In this document: positions 16,807 through 25,692 of the stretch, piece by piece
How the letters are laid out: the number at the start of each line of letters is the position of its first letter
Numbering within the stretch: position 1 is the first letter of the stretch
Assembly: GCA_041621405.1 (NCBI GenBank)
Contig: JBFKAV010000030.1
Span: forward strand, 1 to 26,942
Length of the DNA: 26,942 bases
Origin: JBFKAV01 sp041621405
Lineage (GTDB): Bacteria > Pseudomonadota > Alphaproteobacteria > Rhodobacterales > Rhodobacteraceae
Reading direction: 5' to 3'
Notes under the pieces: model-generated
Seen by the model: the letters and a program-made list of their open reading frames with translations, nothing else
What the model was told of the DNA's origin: nothing
Database searches by the model: none
Program-made: the position numbers and the translations under genes

Positions 16807-18165
16807 ATGAGCCGCAAGCTCTTCGGCACCGACGGCGTGCGGGGCCTTGCCAACAGCCACCCGATGACCGCCGAGATGGCGCTCCGCCTCGGCGCCGCGG
16901 CGGGACGCTACTTCCGCTCCGGCGGCGACAACGGCCACCGCGTGGTGATCGGCAAGGACACGCGCCTATCTGGCTACATGCTGGAGAACGCGCTGACCGC
17001 CGGCCTCACGTCGACCGGCATGAACGTTCTGCTGCTCGGCCCGGTGCCGACGCCGGCCGTCGGCTTCCTCACCCGCTCGATGCGCGCCGATCTCGGGATC
17101 ATGATCTCGGCCAGCCACAACCCGGCGCACGACAACGGCATCAAGTTCTTCGGCCCCGACGGCTTCAAGCTTTCCGACGAGGCAGAGGCCGAGATCGAGG
17201 CGATCGTCGCCGGCGAGATCCGGCCAGCCGAGCCGCAGCACATCGGCCGCGCCAAGCGCATCGACGACGGCCGCGGCCGCTACGTCGAATACGCCAAGAC
17301 CACGTTTCCCAGGGGCCGCAGCCTTTCGGGCCTTAAGGTCGTGGTCGATTGCGCCAACGGCGCCGCCTACCGCGCCGCGCCGGAGGTGCTCTGGGAGCTC
17401 GGCGCCGAGGTGATCCCGATCGGCGTCTCGCCCGACGGCCACAACATCAACGAGGGCTGCGGCTCGACCGATACCGGCGCCTGCGTAGAGGCCGTGCTTG
17501 CGAACGGCGCCGACCTCGGCATCTCGCTCGACGGCGACGCCGACCGGGTGATGCTGATCGACGAGGCCGGCAAGCTGGCCGACGGCGACCAGATCATGGC
17601 GCTATTCGCCGCCCGCTGGGCCGCAGAGGGCCGGCTCAAGGACGGCACGCTGGTGGCCTCGGTGATGTCGAACCTCGGGCTCGAGCGCTTCCTCGCCGCA
17701 AAGGGCCTCCGCCTCGAGCGTGCGCCTGTCGGCGACCGCTACGTCGTGGAGCGGATGCGCGAGGGCGGCTGGAACCTCGGCGGCGAACAGTCGGGCCATA
17801 TCGTGATGACCGACTACGCCACCACCGGCGACGGGCTCATCGCCTCGCTGCAGTTCCTCGCCGCGATGGTCGAGACCGGCAAGCCCGCCTCCGAGCTCGA
17901 CGAGAGCTTCACCCGGGTGCCGCAGCTTCTGAAGAACGTCCGCTACGCCGTCGGGCAGGACCCGCTCTCCGCGGCCGAGGTCAAGCGCGCAATCGCCGCG
18001 GCCGAGGCCCGCATCGGCGCAACCGGCCGGCTCCTGATCCGCAAGTCCGGCACCGAGCCCCTGGTCCGCGTGATGGCGGAATGCGAGGACGTGACGCTCC
18101 TGACCGAGGTGGTCGACGGACTGGCCGAGACGATCGGCGCGGCCACGCGGGCGGCGGCCGAATAG
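16807..18165 (+). CDS. glmM: Phosphoglucosamine mutase
   Basis: Interconverts glucosamine-6-phosphate and glucosamine-1-phosphate on the way to UDP-GlcNAc for peptidoglycan and lipopolysaccharide; cytoplasmic. At 452 residues it matches the family (E. coli 445). Motifs appear in order: KLFGTDGVRG at the N-terminus, the phosphoserine loop MISASHNPAHDNG with Ser103, the magnesium site DGDADR (Asp242, 244, 246), the sugar-binding loop GGEQSGH, and the phosphate loop IRKSGTEPLVRVM. ATG at 16807 follows AGAGGGA. In many alphaproteobacteria glmM lies near folP or ftsH; here it follows a cell wall hydrolase gene. The stop is only 3 bases from the stop of the converging gene. Confidence 0.98.
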   Translation: MSRKLFGTDGVRGLANSHPMTAEMALRLGAAAGRYFRSGGDNGHRVVIGKDTRLSGYMLENALTAGLTSTGMNVLLLGPVPTPAVGFLTRSMRADLGIMISASHNPAHDNGIKFFGPDGFKLSDEAEAEIEAIVAGEIRPAEPQHIGRAKRIDDGRGRYVEYAKTTFPRGRSLSGLKVVVDCANGAAYRAAPEVLWELGAEVIPIGVSPDGHNINEGCGSTDTGACVEAVLANGADLGISLDGDADRVMLIDEAGKLADGDQIMALFAARWAAEGRLKDGTLVASVMSNLGLERFLAAKGLRLERAPVGDRYVVERMREGGWNLGGEQSGHIVMTDYATTGDGLIASLQFLAAMVETGKPASELDESFTRVPQLLKNVRYAVGQDPLSAAEVKRAIAAAEARIGATGRLLIRKSGTEPLVRVMAECEDVTLLTEVVDGLAETIGAATRAAAE

Positions 18166-18168
18166 CCG

Positions 18169-18747
18169 TCACTCCTCCTCGAGTCGGACGATCGAGGGCC
18201 GCACCAGCAAGAGAAGCTCGTTGCGCTTCAGGTGCGCCGTCCCCACGTCGGGGAGCGAGGTGAGCTGGCCGAGCGTCGGGATCTCGCGCAGCCGCACCGG
18301 CACGGTCCGCCCCGGCGGCTCCCAGGAGTAATCGCGGTTCGCGATCACCACGCTCTTGTTGCGCAGGTTGCGGCGGATCTGCGGCAAGAGGATCAGGTAG
18401 CTGCCGAGGACCACCAGCGTTCCGAGGAGGAACGCACCGGCGAACTGGTTCCCCAGAAGCGGCCGCTGGAACTGGCCCAAGAGCGGGACCCGCCCGAGAT
18501 CGGCCCGGTTCTCGTTGAAGCGCGGCATCGGCTGGGTCAGGTTGAGGCCCAGAAGCCCGCTCTGCAGGAAGATCAGGAACCATGTGATCAGCACTGCCGA
18601 GGACAGCAGCCGAAGCTGAACCCGCGCCATCCGGTCGAAGGACGACTCGTTCTCCACGTCCTGCTGAGTGGCGTGAGCCGGAAGCAGCGACGCCCCGTAG
18701 CCTGCGCCCAGCGTCAGAAGCCCGGTGGAAAAATCCCTCCGCTTCAT
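18169..18747 (-). CDS. Tat-signal-like membrane protein with secretin-tail-like motifs, unrecognised
   Basis: A 192-residue protein from ATG 18747. The N-terminus MKRRDFSTGLLTLGAGYGA followed by LLPAHA looks like a twin-arginine signal (RRDF, then a hydrophobic run, then an AxA site). Two further hydrophobic helices lie at about 47-68 and 103-122. Two stretches resemble the C-terminal motif of secretins: RVPLLGQFQRPLLGNQF (86-102) and VPVRLREIPTLGQL (149-162). The end, RNELLLLVRPSIVRLEEE (175-192), is very like the last strand of GspD-type proteins. No secretin barrel or N-domain precedes them. Function unknown; it is probably membrane-attached in the envelope. The frame continues upstream through the antisense of ilvC, but the signal sequence argues for this start. 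It sits between glmM (converging) and ilvC (same strand, 101 bases upstream). Confidence 0.7.
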   Translation of the reverse strand: MKRRDFSTGLLTLGAGYGASLLPAHATQQDVENESSFDRMARVQLRLLSSAVLITWFLIFLQSGLLGLNLTQPMPRFNENRADLGRVPLLGQFQRPLLGNQFAGAFLLGTLVVLGSYLILLPQIRRNLRNKSVVIANRDYSWEPPGRTVPVRLREIPTLGQLTSLPDVGTAHLKRNELLLLVRPSIVRLEEE

Positions 18748-18805
18748 GGGGAAGAGCATACCGCAACCCCGCGCCCCGGTCGACCCAGGGCGGCGGAGCG
18801 GCCCC

Positions 18806-18833
18806 CGGGGGCGCCCTCCTCCGCGCGCCCCCG
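18806..18833 (-). terminator. ilvC: GC-rich hairpin after ilvC
   Basis: Read on the minus strand, 16 bases after the ilvC stop, CGGGGGCGC pairs with GCGCCCCCG around a 10-base loop (18825-18833 with 18806-18814). No T-run follows, so termination is likely but not certain. Confidence 0.45.
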
Positions 18834-18848
18834 CAACGGTCGCGGGTC

Positions 18849-19871
<1,023 letters not shown>

Positions 19872-19907
19872 CGGGAGCACTCCGTTCCGGTTGTGTGATG
19901 AAGCCAT

Positions 19908-19968
19908 ACCCTAACTGCAACGCGGCGATAGAGCGCGCGTTGTTTGACGATTCTCCGAAATTCCGCAA
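19908..19968. promoter_or_regulatory. Divergent ilvC / lrp control region with two adjacent 25-bp dyads
   Basis: Dyad 1 is CAACGCG-N11-CGCGTTG (19918-19942). Dyad 2 runs from TTGACG to CGCAA (19944-19968) and is imperfect, with 8 of 12 base pairs symmetric. Their centres are 26 bases apart. On the minus strand, TAGGGT (19913-19908) is a good -10 for ilvC; the sequence 17 bases before it (GCGCTC) is a poor -35 and lies inside dyad 1, as expected for activator-dependent control. Lrp-type proteins bind such repeated sites, but binding is inferred. Confidence 0.45.
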
Positions 19969-20005
19969 AAGTTCATTCGCGATTTCAAACCTCCCTCAAA
20001 TACTC

Positions 20006-20461
20006 ATGCTCGACGACACCGACCGCCGCCTCCTCCGCCACTTCCAGGCCGACCCCGCCGCGAAACCGGCGGCGCTGGCCGAACGCGCCGGCGTCACCGC
20101 CGCCACCGCGTGGCGCCGGCTCGAGAAGCTGCGCGAGAAGGGCATCATCCGCGGCGAGGAGGCGGTGATCGACTGGCGCGCCCTCGGCTGGGCGGTCGAG
20201 GTCTCGCTCCGCTTCACCCTCGACAAGACCAACTCGCGCGCCTTCGACGAATTCCTCGCCGCCGCGCGAAAGGTGCCCGAGGTGCTGGAGATCCAGACCT
20301 TCCTCGGCCGCGTCGACGTGCGCCTCGCCGTCATCGCCCGCGACATGGGGCACTACCAGGAGATCTACCGCGCCCGCATCCTGACGCTGCCGCACATCGC
20401 CGACATCGAGGCCCTGATGCATGTGGCCGCGATCAAGTCCGACGAGAGCCTGCCGTTGTGA
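20006..20461 (+). CDS. Lrp/AsnC-family transcriptional regulator (first of a pair)
   Basis: A 151-residue regulator. Residues 1-50 form the AsnC-type helix-turn-helix (MLDDTDRRLLRHFQADPAAK, then VTAATAWRRLEKLREKGII). Residues about 65-145 are the RAM ligand-binding domain, with VLEIQTFLGRVDVRLAVIARDMGHYQEIY. The ATG at 20006 places the conserved LDDTDRRLL at the N-terminus; the frame is open back to 19895, but those residues lie over the control region. No ribosome binding site is evident. It overlaps the next regulator by 4 bases (GTGA, 20458-20461), so the two are probably co-translated. Divergence from ilvC makes control of branched-chain amino acid synthesis a reasonable guess. Confidence 0.92.
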   Translation: MLDDTDRRLLRHFQADPAAKPAALAERAGVTAATAWRRLEKLREKGIIRGEEAVIDWRALGWAVEVSLRFTLDKTNSRAFDEFLAAARKVPEVLEIQTFLGRVDVRLAVIARDMGHYQEIYRARILTLPHIADIEALMHVAAIKSDESLPL

Positions 20462-20916
20462 CCGATCTCGACGATCTCGACCGCCGGCTCCTGCGCGCGC
20501 TCGCCCAGGACGCCACCCAGAACGCCGGCGCGCTCGGCCGCGGTCTCGGCCTCTCGCAGCCCGCAGCCTGGCGCCGCATCCGCCGGCTCGAGGAGGCGGG
20601 CATCCTCGCCGGCCGCCGGCTCGTGCTCGACCGCGAGGCGCTCGGCTTCGGCGTCACCGTGTTCCTCGGCGTGAAGCTCGCCGCCAAGGGCCGCGCCAGC
20701 CTCGAGGACTTCGAGCGCGCGGTGACCGCGATCCCCGAGGTGCAGACGGTCGAGCACGTGCTCGGGCTCTACGACTACCGCCTGCGCGTGGTGGCCCGCG
20801 ACCTGCCCGATTTCGAGCGCGTGCTCCGTCGCCGGATCATGACCCTGCCGGGCGTCGGTCAGGTCGAGGCCAACGTGCTGCTCTCCGAGGAGCGCCGCCC
20901 GGGACCGCTCGGCTGA
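20458..20916 (+). CDS. Lrp/AsnC-family transcriptional regulator (second of a pair)
   Basis: A 152-residue regulator starting at a GTG inside the stop of the first. The helix-turn-helix contains LDDLDRRLLRALAQDATQNA and LSQPAAWRRIRRLEEAGIL. The RAM domain includes VQTVEHVLGLYDYRLRVVARDLPDFERVL and the strand LPGVGQVEANVLLSEE. The two proteins share a layout and several motifs (xxRLLRxxAxD, AAWRRIxxLxExGI), suggesting an old duplication, but the sequences have diverged well beyond recent copies. They could form a mixed octamer, as some Lrp pairs do; this is inference. The amidotransferase gene follows after 59 bases. Confidence 0.92.
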   Translation: MTDLDDLDRRLLRALAQDATQNAGALGRGLGLSQPAAWRRIRRLEEAGILAGRRLVLDREALGFGVTVFLGVKLAAKGRASLEDFERAVTAIPEVQTVEHVLGLYDYRLRVVARDLPDFERVLRRRIMTLPGVGQVEANVLLSEERRPGPLG

Positions 20917-20975
20917 GCCCCCTTGTCCCCCAGGAAGCCCGCCTATACCTTCGGAAAAACATTGACGAGCTTTCC

Positions 20976-21656
20976 ATGCAGATCGGCATCCTGCAGACCG
21001 GCCACGCGCCCGACGCGCTTATCGGGCGCACCGGCGACTATGGCGACATGTTCGAGCGCCTGCTCGCCGGACAGGGGCTGAGCTTCCGCACGTTCTCGGT
21101 CGTCGACATGGAGTTCCCCGAGAGCGTCGACGACTGCGAGGGCTGGCTCCTGACCGGCTCGCGTCACGGCGCCTACGAGGGCCTTCCCTTCATCAAGCCG
21201 CTCGAGGAATTCATCCGGAAGGCCTATGCCGAGGCCGTGCCGATGGTCGGCATCTGCTTCGGCCACCAGATCATCGCCCAGGCGCTCGGCGGCAAGGTCG
21301 AGAAATTCACCGGCGGCTGGTCGGTCGGCCCGACGAAATACGCCATGAACGGAAGCGAGATCACGCTGAACGCCTGGCACCAGGACCAGGTGGTCGAGAA
21401 GCCGAAGGAGGCCGAGGTCGTCGGCACCTCGCCGTTCTGCGAGAACGCCGCCCTCGTCTACCGCGACCGTGCCTACACCGTGCAGGCGCACCCGGAGTTC
21501 GACAATGAGTTTCTCGGCAATCTCATCCTGGCCCGCGGCAAGGGCCTGGTGCCCGACCGGCTTCTCGCCGAGGCCGAGGCAGCGCTCGCGCTGCCGATCG
21601 ACCAGGCGGCGATGGCCCGCCAGATCGCCGATTTCTTCAAGAAACCCCGGAACTGA
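20976..21656 (+). CDS. Class I glutamine amidotransferase-like protein (amine cluster)
   Basis: A 226-residue cytoplasmic protein with the complete class I catalytic triad: Cys94 in GICFGHQIIAQALGG, and His172/Glu174 in VQAHPEF. The N-terminal part has LQTGHAPDALIGRTGDYGDMF and GWLLTGSRHGAYE. It stands alone rather than fused to a synthetase, like the GuaA-like amidotransferases beside PuuA-type glutamine synthetases in many Rhodobacteraceae. It may hydrolyse a gamma-glutamyl product (as PuuD does) or supply or remove ammonia; the true substrate is not shown. ATG at 20976 follows GACGAG. A possible promoter (TTGTCC, 15 bases, TATACC at 20944-20949) has poor spacing. The next gene starts 5 bases after its stop, so it is part of an operon. 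Confidence 0.9.
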   Translation: MQIGILQTGHAPDALIGRTGDYGDMFERLLAGQGLSFRTFSVVDMEFPESVDDCEGWLLTGSRHGAYEGLPFIKPLEEFIRKAYAEAVPMVGICFGHQIIAQALGGKVEKFTGGWSVGPTKYAMNGSEITLNAWHQDQVVEKPKEAEVVGTSPFCENAALVYRDRAYTVQAHPEFDNEFLGNLILARGKGLVPDRLLAEAEAALALPIDQAAMARQIADFFKKPRN

Positions 21657-21661
21657 TCCCC

Positions 21662-23020
21662 ATGTCCGACTGGACCGACAAGCTCCCCGAGGCAGCCCGC
21701 TTGTGGCTCTCCGGCCGCCGCCTCGACGAGGTGGAGTGCATCGTCGCCGACCTCTCGGGCATCGCCCGCGGCAAGGCGATGCCGGCCTCCAAGTTCGGCA
21801 CACAGAAGCATTTCTACCTGCCGAATTCGATCTTCCTGCAGACGATCACCGGCGACTGGGCCGATCCCGGTGGCGACGAGGAATTCACCGAGCCCGACAT
21901 GGTCTGCGTGCCGGATTGGTCCACCGCCACCGCCGCGCCCTGGACGGCCGACCTCACCCTCCAGGTGATCCACGACATCCTCGACCAGACCGGCGAGCCG
22001 GTCTCGGTCGCGCCGCGCAATGTGCTCAAGCGCGTCATCGGGCTCTACAACGCTGAGGGCTGGAACCCGGTGGTGGCGCCGGAGATGGAGTTCTTCCTCG
22101 TCGCCCGCAACATCGACCCCAACCAGCCGGTCGAGCCGCCGATGGGCCGCTCCGGCCGCAAGGCCGCCGCCCGACAGGCCTATTCGATGAGCGCGGTCGA
22201 CGAATACGGCCCCGTGATCGACGACATCTACGATTTCGCCGAGGCCCAGGGCTTCGAGATCGACGGCATCGTGCAGGAAGGCGGCGCCGGGCAGATCGAG
22301 CTCAACCTCCGCCACGGCAATCCGGTCAAGCTCGCCGACGAGATCTTCTACTTCAAGCGGATGATCCGCGAGGCGGCGCTCAGGCACGACTGTTTCGCCA
22401 CCTTCATGGCCAAGCCGATCCAGGACGAGCCGGGCTCGGCGATGCACATGCACCATTCGGTGATGGACCTGAAGTCGGGGCAGAACATCTTCTCCAACCC
22501 CGACGGCAGCGACAGCGAGGCCTTCCTGCACTTCATCGCCGGGCTGCAGAACCACCTGACCGACGTGATCGCGCTCCTCGCGCCCTACGTGAACAGCTAC
22601 CGGCGCTACGTCCGCGACTTCGCCGCCCCGATCAATCTCGAATGGGGCCGCGACAACCGCACCACCGGCCTGCGCGTACCGATCTCCGACCCAGAGGCGC
22701 GACGGGTCGAGAACCGCCTCGCGGGGATGGACGTGAACCCCTACCTCGCCATCGCCGCCTCGCTGGCCTGCGGCTACCTCGGCCTCAAGGAGAAGAAGCT
22801 GCCGCGCGACGAGTTCAAGGGCGACGCCTACGTCCGGCCCGAGGATATCCCGAACAACCTCGCCGACGCGCTTTGGCACCTCGACGAGGCCAAGGACATG
22901 CGCGAGGTCCTGGGCCGCGACTTCTGCCGCATCTACAAGGCGGTGAAGACCCTGGAGAACAAGGAATTCCTGCAGGTCATCAGTCCGTGGGAGCGCGAGC
23001 ATCTGCTCCTGAACGTATGA
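21662..23020 (+). CDS. Glutamine synthetase family protein, PuuA-like (gamma-glutamyl-amine ligase)
   Basis: A 452-residue member of the glutamine synthetase superfamily, similar in length to PuuA (472). The N-terminal beta-grasp has VECIVADLSGIARGKAMPASKF. The catalytic domain shows VVAPEMEFFLV, with metal-binding glutamates, then EGGAGQIELNL, MAKPIQDEPGSAMHMHHS with the catalytic histidine region, and INLEWGRDNRTTGLRVP. The regulatory adenylylation loop of GlnA is absent, as expected for this branch. With the neighbouring PuuB-like oxidase it is predicted to attach glutamate to an amine such as putrescine, using ATP. Which amine is used is not readable. ATG at 21662; the stop overlaps the next start (ATGA, 23017-23020). 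Confidence 0.93.
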   Translation: MSDWTDKLPEAARLWLSGRRLDEVECIVADLSGIARGKAMPASKFGTQKHFYLPNSIFLQTITGDWADPGGDEEFTEPDMVCVPDWSTATAAPWTADLTLQVIHDILDQTGEPVSVAPRNVLKRVIGLYNAEGWNPVVAPEMEFFLVARNIDPNQPVEPPMGRSGRKAAARQAYSMSAVDEYGPVIDDIYDFAEAQGFEIDGIVQEGGAGQIELNLRHGNPVKLADEIFYFKRMIREAALRHDCFATFMAKPIQDEPGSAMHMHHSVMDLKSGQNIFSNPDGSDSEAFLHFIAGLQNHLTDVIALLAPYVNSYRRYVRDFAAPINLEWGRDNRTTGLRVPISDPEARRVENRLAGMDVNPYLAIAASLACGYLGLKEKKLPRDEFKGDAYVRPEDIPNNLADALWHLDEAKDMREVLGRDFCRIYKAVKTLENKEFLQVISPWEREHLLLNV

Positions 23021-24318
23021 ACCTGCTCCACGCCAACGACAGACCGGGCCAGTATCCCGCCTCCTGGTACGCGGCCACCGCCGAGCCGCCGGAGCCCTTC
23101 CCCGAACTCAGGGGCGAGACGCGGGCCGACGTGGCGGTGATCGGCGGCGGCTATACCGGGCTTTCGGCGGCGCTGCACCTGGCCGGGCGCGGCTTCGACG
23201 TGGCGCTCGTCGAGGCCCACCGCGTCGGCTTCGGCGCCTCGGGGCGGAACGGCGGGCAGGTGGGCTCGGGCCAGCGACTCGAGGTCGACGAGCTCGAGCG
23301 GCGCTTCGGGCGCGACGACGCCCGGCGCCTCTGGGACCTCGGCGAGGAGGCCAAGGCGCTCGTCAAGGAGCTCATCGACCGCTACGGCATTCCCGCGGAC
23401 TGGACGCCGGGCCTCGCCCATGCCCTCCGGCAGTCGCGCGAGCTGCCCCACGCCCGCGCCATCGCCGAGAAGCTCGCCCGCGACTACGGCTACGGCGCGG
23501 TCGAGCTGCTCGACGCCGAGGCGATGCGTGCGCTGGTCGACAGCCCGGCCTACAAGGGCGGCGCCGTCGACTGGGGCGCCGCCCATATCCACCCGCTTGC
23601 CTACGCCTTCGGCCTCGCCAGGGCCGCCGCGGACGCAGGCGTGCGGATCTACGAGCGCTCCGAGGTGCACCGGATCGACGAGGGGGCCGAGGTCATCGCC
23701 CGCGCCGGTCGCGGTGCGGTCCGTGCCAAGCACCTGATCCTGGCGGCCAACGGCTATCTCGGCGGGCTGAACCGCCAGCTCGCGGCCCGGGTCATGCCGA
23801 TCAACAACTTCATCATCGCCACCGAGCCGCTCGGGGACCGCGCCGAGCGGCTCATCCGCAAGGGTGTGGCGGTCGCCGATTCCCGGTTCGTGGTGAACTA
23901 CTTCCGGCTCTCGCCCGACGGACGGCTCCTGTTCGGCGGCGGCGAGAGCTATGGCTACCGCTTCCCCGACATCGCGAAGACAGTCCGCAAGCCGATGCTG
24001 CAGGTCTTCCCCGACCTCGCCGGGGTGCGGATCGACTACGCCTGGGGCGGCACGCTGGCGATCACCCGCTCGCGCCTGCCCTGCTTCGCGCGGCTCGCGC
24101 CGAACGTCCTCTCCGCCTCGGGCTATTCCGGCCACGGCGTGGCGCTGGCCACGCTGGCGGGAAGGATCCTCGCCGAGACCGTTGCGGGCCAGGAAGAGCG
24201 ATTCGACCTCCTGGCCGGGCTCCCCACGCCGCCTTTCCCCGGCGCCGGCGCCCTCCGCGCGCCGCTCCTCGCGCTCGCCATGGGCTGGTACGCCCTGCGC
24301 GACCGGCTCGGCGTCTGA
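23017..24318 (+). CDS. FAD-dependent oxidoreductase, PuuB/DadA-like
   Basis: A 433-residue flavoprotein of the DAO family. The dinucleotide-binding motif is VAVIGGGYTGLSAALHLAGRG (about 39-59), followed by the ribose-binding acidic residue in LVEAHRVGFGASGRNGGQ, a sequence typical of PuuB-type gamma-glutamylputrescine oxidases. Near the C-terminus YAWGGTLAITRSRLP and SASGYSGHGVALATLAGRI complete the FAD site. It probably oxidises the glutamylated amine made by the preceding gene to an aldehyde with release of ammonia and hydrogen peroxide. It is translationally coupled to that gene by a 4-base overlap. A puuC-like aldehyde dehydrogenase is not in the window. The next gene has its own promoter 24 bases after this stop. 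Confidence 0.92.
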   Translation: MNLLHANDRPGQYPASWYAATAEPPEPFPELRGETRADVAVIGGGYTGLSAALHLAGRGFDVALVEAHRVGFGASGRNGGQVGSGQRLEVDELERRFGRDDARRLWDLGEEAKALVKELIDRYGIPADWTPGLAHALRQSRELPHARAIAEKLARDYGYGAVELLDAEAMRALVDSPAYKGGAVDWGAAHIHPLAYAFGLARAAADAGVRIYERSEVHRIDEGAEVIARAGRGAVRAKHLILAANGYLGGLNRQLAARVMPINNFIIATEPLGDRAERLIRKGVAVADSRFVVNYFRLSPDGRLLFGGGESYGYRFPDIAKTVRKPMLQVFPDLAGVRIDYAWGGTLAITRSRLPCFARLAPNVLSASGYSGHGVALATLAGRILAETVAGQEERFDLLAGLPTPPFPGAGALRAPLLALAMGWYALRDRLGV

Positions 24319-24341
24319 CCGCTCATGCCCGCGCGGCGTCA

Positions 24342-24396
24342 TTGAAATGCGGTGTCCGAGTGATCTACAGGTTTCCTGAACGAGAGTTTCAGGAAA
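24342..24396 (+). promoter_or_regulatory. Promoter with perfect 25-bp operator-like dyad before the DegT-family gene
   Basis: TTGAAA (24342-24347), 16 bases and TCTACA (24364-24369) predict a start near 24376. That lies inside the perfect dyad TTTCCTGAA-N7-TTCAGGAAA (24372-24396). The position at +1 fits a repressor site. The right arm also contains the likely ribosome binding site AGGAAAGG for the ATG at 24407, so the same sequence as RNA could fold over it. No regulator is assigned. Confidence 0.6.
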
Positions 24397-24406
24397 GGCG
24401 AAAGCG

Positions 24407-25612
24407 ATGCCCCTCGCGCAGGCCCAATCCCTCGCGCCCAACGTCTATGACGCCGAGCCGATCCCCGCGGCCGCCCGCGCCGAGGTCGAGCGCCTGCTCG
24501 CCTCGGGTGACCTGTTCCGCTACACCGCGGCCGAAGACGCGCCGGTGGCGCTGCTCGAGCAGGAGTTCGCCGAGCTGATGGGCGCGCGCTACGCGCTCGC
24601 GGTCTCCTCCTGCTCGGCGGCGCTGTTCCTGTCGCTGAAGGCGCTCGACCTGCCCCGCGGCGCCAGGGTCCTGATCCCGGCCTTCACCTTCGCCGCGGTG
24701 CCCTCCTCGGTGGTCCATGCCGATTGCGAGCCGGTGCTGGTCGAGGTCGGCGCCGACTACCGGATCGACCTCGACGACTACCACGCCAAGATCGACGGTG
24801 CCGACGCGGTCCTGATCAGCCATATGCGCGGCCACACCTCGGACATGGACGAGATCATGACCGAGGCCTTCGCCTGCGGGCTGCCAGTGATCGAGGACGC
24901 GGCGCATTCGCTCGGCACCACCTGGGGTGGCCGCAAGATCGGCACGATCGGCAAGTTGGGCTGCTTCTCGTTCCAGTCCTACAAGCTGGTGAACGCGGGC
25001 GAGGGCGGCATGCTCGTCACCGACGATCCGGAGCTCATTGCCCGCGCTGTGATCATGTCGGGCGCCTACGAGCACAACTGGAAGAAGCACAAGGCCGTCT
25101 CCGACGCCTTCGCCCACTGGCAGAACAGGCTGCCGCTCTACAACATGCGGATGCAGAACCTCTCCGCCGCGGTGATCCGCCCGCAGCTTGGCGAGATCGC
25201 GCGCCGGGTGCAGGACGGGCGCAGGAATCACGATTACGTCGCCGGGCTTTTGAACGCCACGGGCTGGCTCTCGGTTCCGGATCCCCTGCCCAAGGAGGAA
25301 CGGGCACCCGATTCGATCCAGTTCAACCTCGAGGGCTTCACCGACGCCGAGACCCGCGCCTTCCAGGCCGCGGCCAAGCAGCGCGGCGTCGCGGTGCAGG
25401 TCTTCGGCATGAGCGAGGACAACGCGCGGGCGTTCTGGAACTGGGAATTCCTCGGCGACCTGCCGGAGCTCCCGCTGACCCAGGCGATGCTGATGCGGGC
25501 CTGCGACTGCCGGCTGCCCGCGCGGCTCAGCAGGGCAGAACTCGACCTGATCGCGGGGGCGCTGATCGGCGCGGCCGAGGACGTGAAGGGCGTGCTGCGC
25601 TACGGCACCTGA
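24407..25612 (+). CDS. DegT/DnrJ/EryC1/StrS-family PLP aminotransferase
   Basis: A 401-residue PLP enzyme of the family best known for sugar amination. The N-terminal part has GARYALAVSSCSAALFLSLK and VLIPAFTFAAVPSSVVHADC. The cofactor site shows VIEDAAHSLGTTWGGRKIG, with the conserved Asp, and the Schiff-base lysine is Lys193 in FSFQSYKLVNAGEGGM. No nucleotide-sugar genes lie nearby. Instead it follows a glutamylation/oxidation cluster and faces a LysR regulator, so its substrate may be an amine or amino acid rather than a sugar; this is inference. Its own promoter and a 25-bp dyad suggest separate control from the upstream operon. ATG at 24407 with AGGAAAGG upstream. A hairpin repeat follows the gene. 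Confidence 0.9.
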   Translation: MPLAQAQSLAPNVYDAEPIPAAARAEVERLLASGDLFRYTAAEDAPVALLEQEFAELMGARYALAVSSCSAALFLSLKALDLPRGARVLIPAFTFAAVPSSVVHADCEPVLVEVGADYRIDLDDYHAKIDGADAVLISHMRGHTSDMDEIMTEAFACGLPVIEDAAHSLGTTWGGRKIGTIGKLGCFSFQSYKLVNAGEGGMLVTDDPELIARAVIMSGAYEHNWKKHKAVSDAFAHWQNRLPLYNMRMQNLSAAVIRPQLGEIARRVQDGRRNHDYVAGLLNATGWLSVPDPLPKEERAPDSIQFNLEGFTDAETRAFQAAAKQRGVAVQVFGMSEDNARAFWNWEFLGDLPELPLTQAMLMRACDCRLPARLSRAELDLIAGALIGAAEDVKGVLRYGT

Positions 25613-25630
25613 GCGGGCGCGAAGCGGCGA

Positions 25631-25692
25631 GGCTGGGGGGGCTGTCTGCCCCCAGACCAGCCCGCGAGGGTATTTGGAATACGAGGAAGGGG
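25631..25692 (-). repeat. Intergenic hairpin repeat, copy 2, after the LysR gene
   Basis: Read on the minus strand, directly after the LysR stop: CCCCTTCCTCGT, then TTCCAAATACCCTCG and GGGGGCAGACAGCCCCC, matching the element after glyS in order and spacing. The stem CTGGGGG/CCCCCAG (25633-25639 with 25649-25655) sits between two converging genes and could end both transcripts. Confidence 0.6.

Noticed and set aside
19872..19910. Leader-peptide attenuator for ilvC
   Set aside because: The predicted leader is about 30 bases and contains no run of Leu, Ile or Val codons and no alternative hairpins.
24372..24396. LexA (SOS) box in the 25-bp dyad
   Set aside because: The alphaproteobacterial GTTC-N7-GTTC or GAAC-N7-GAAC pattern is not present.
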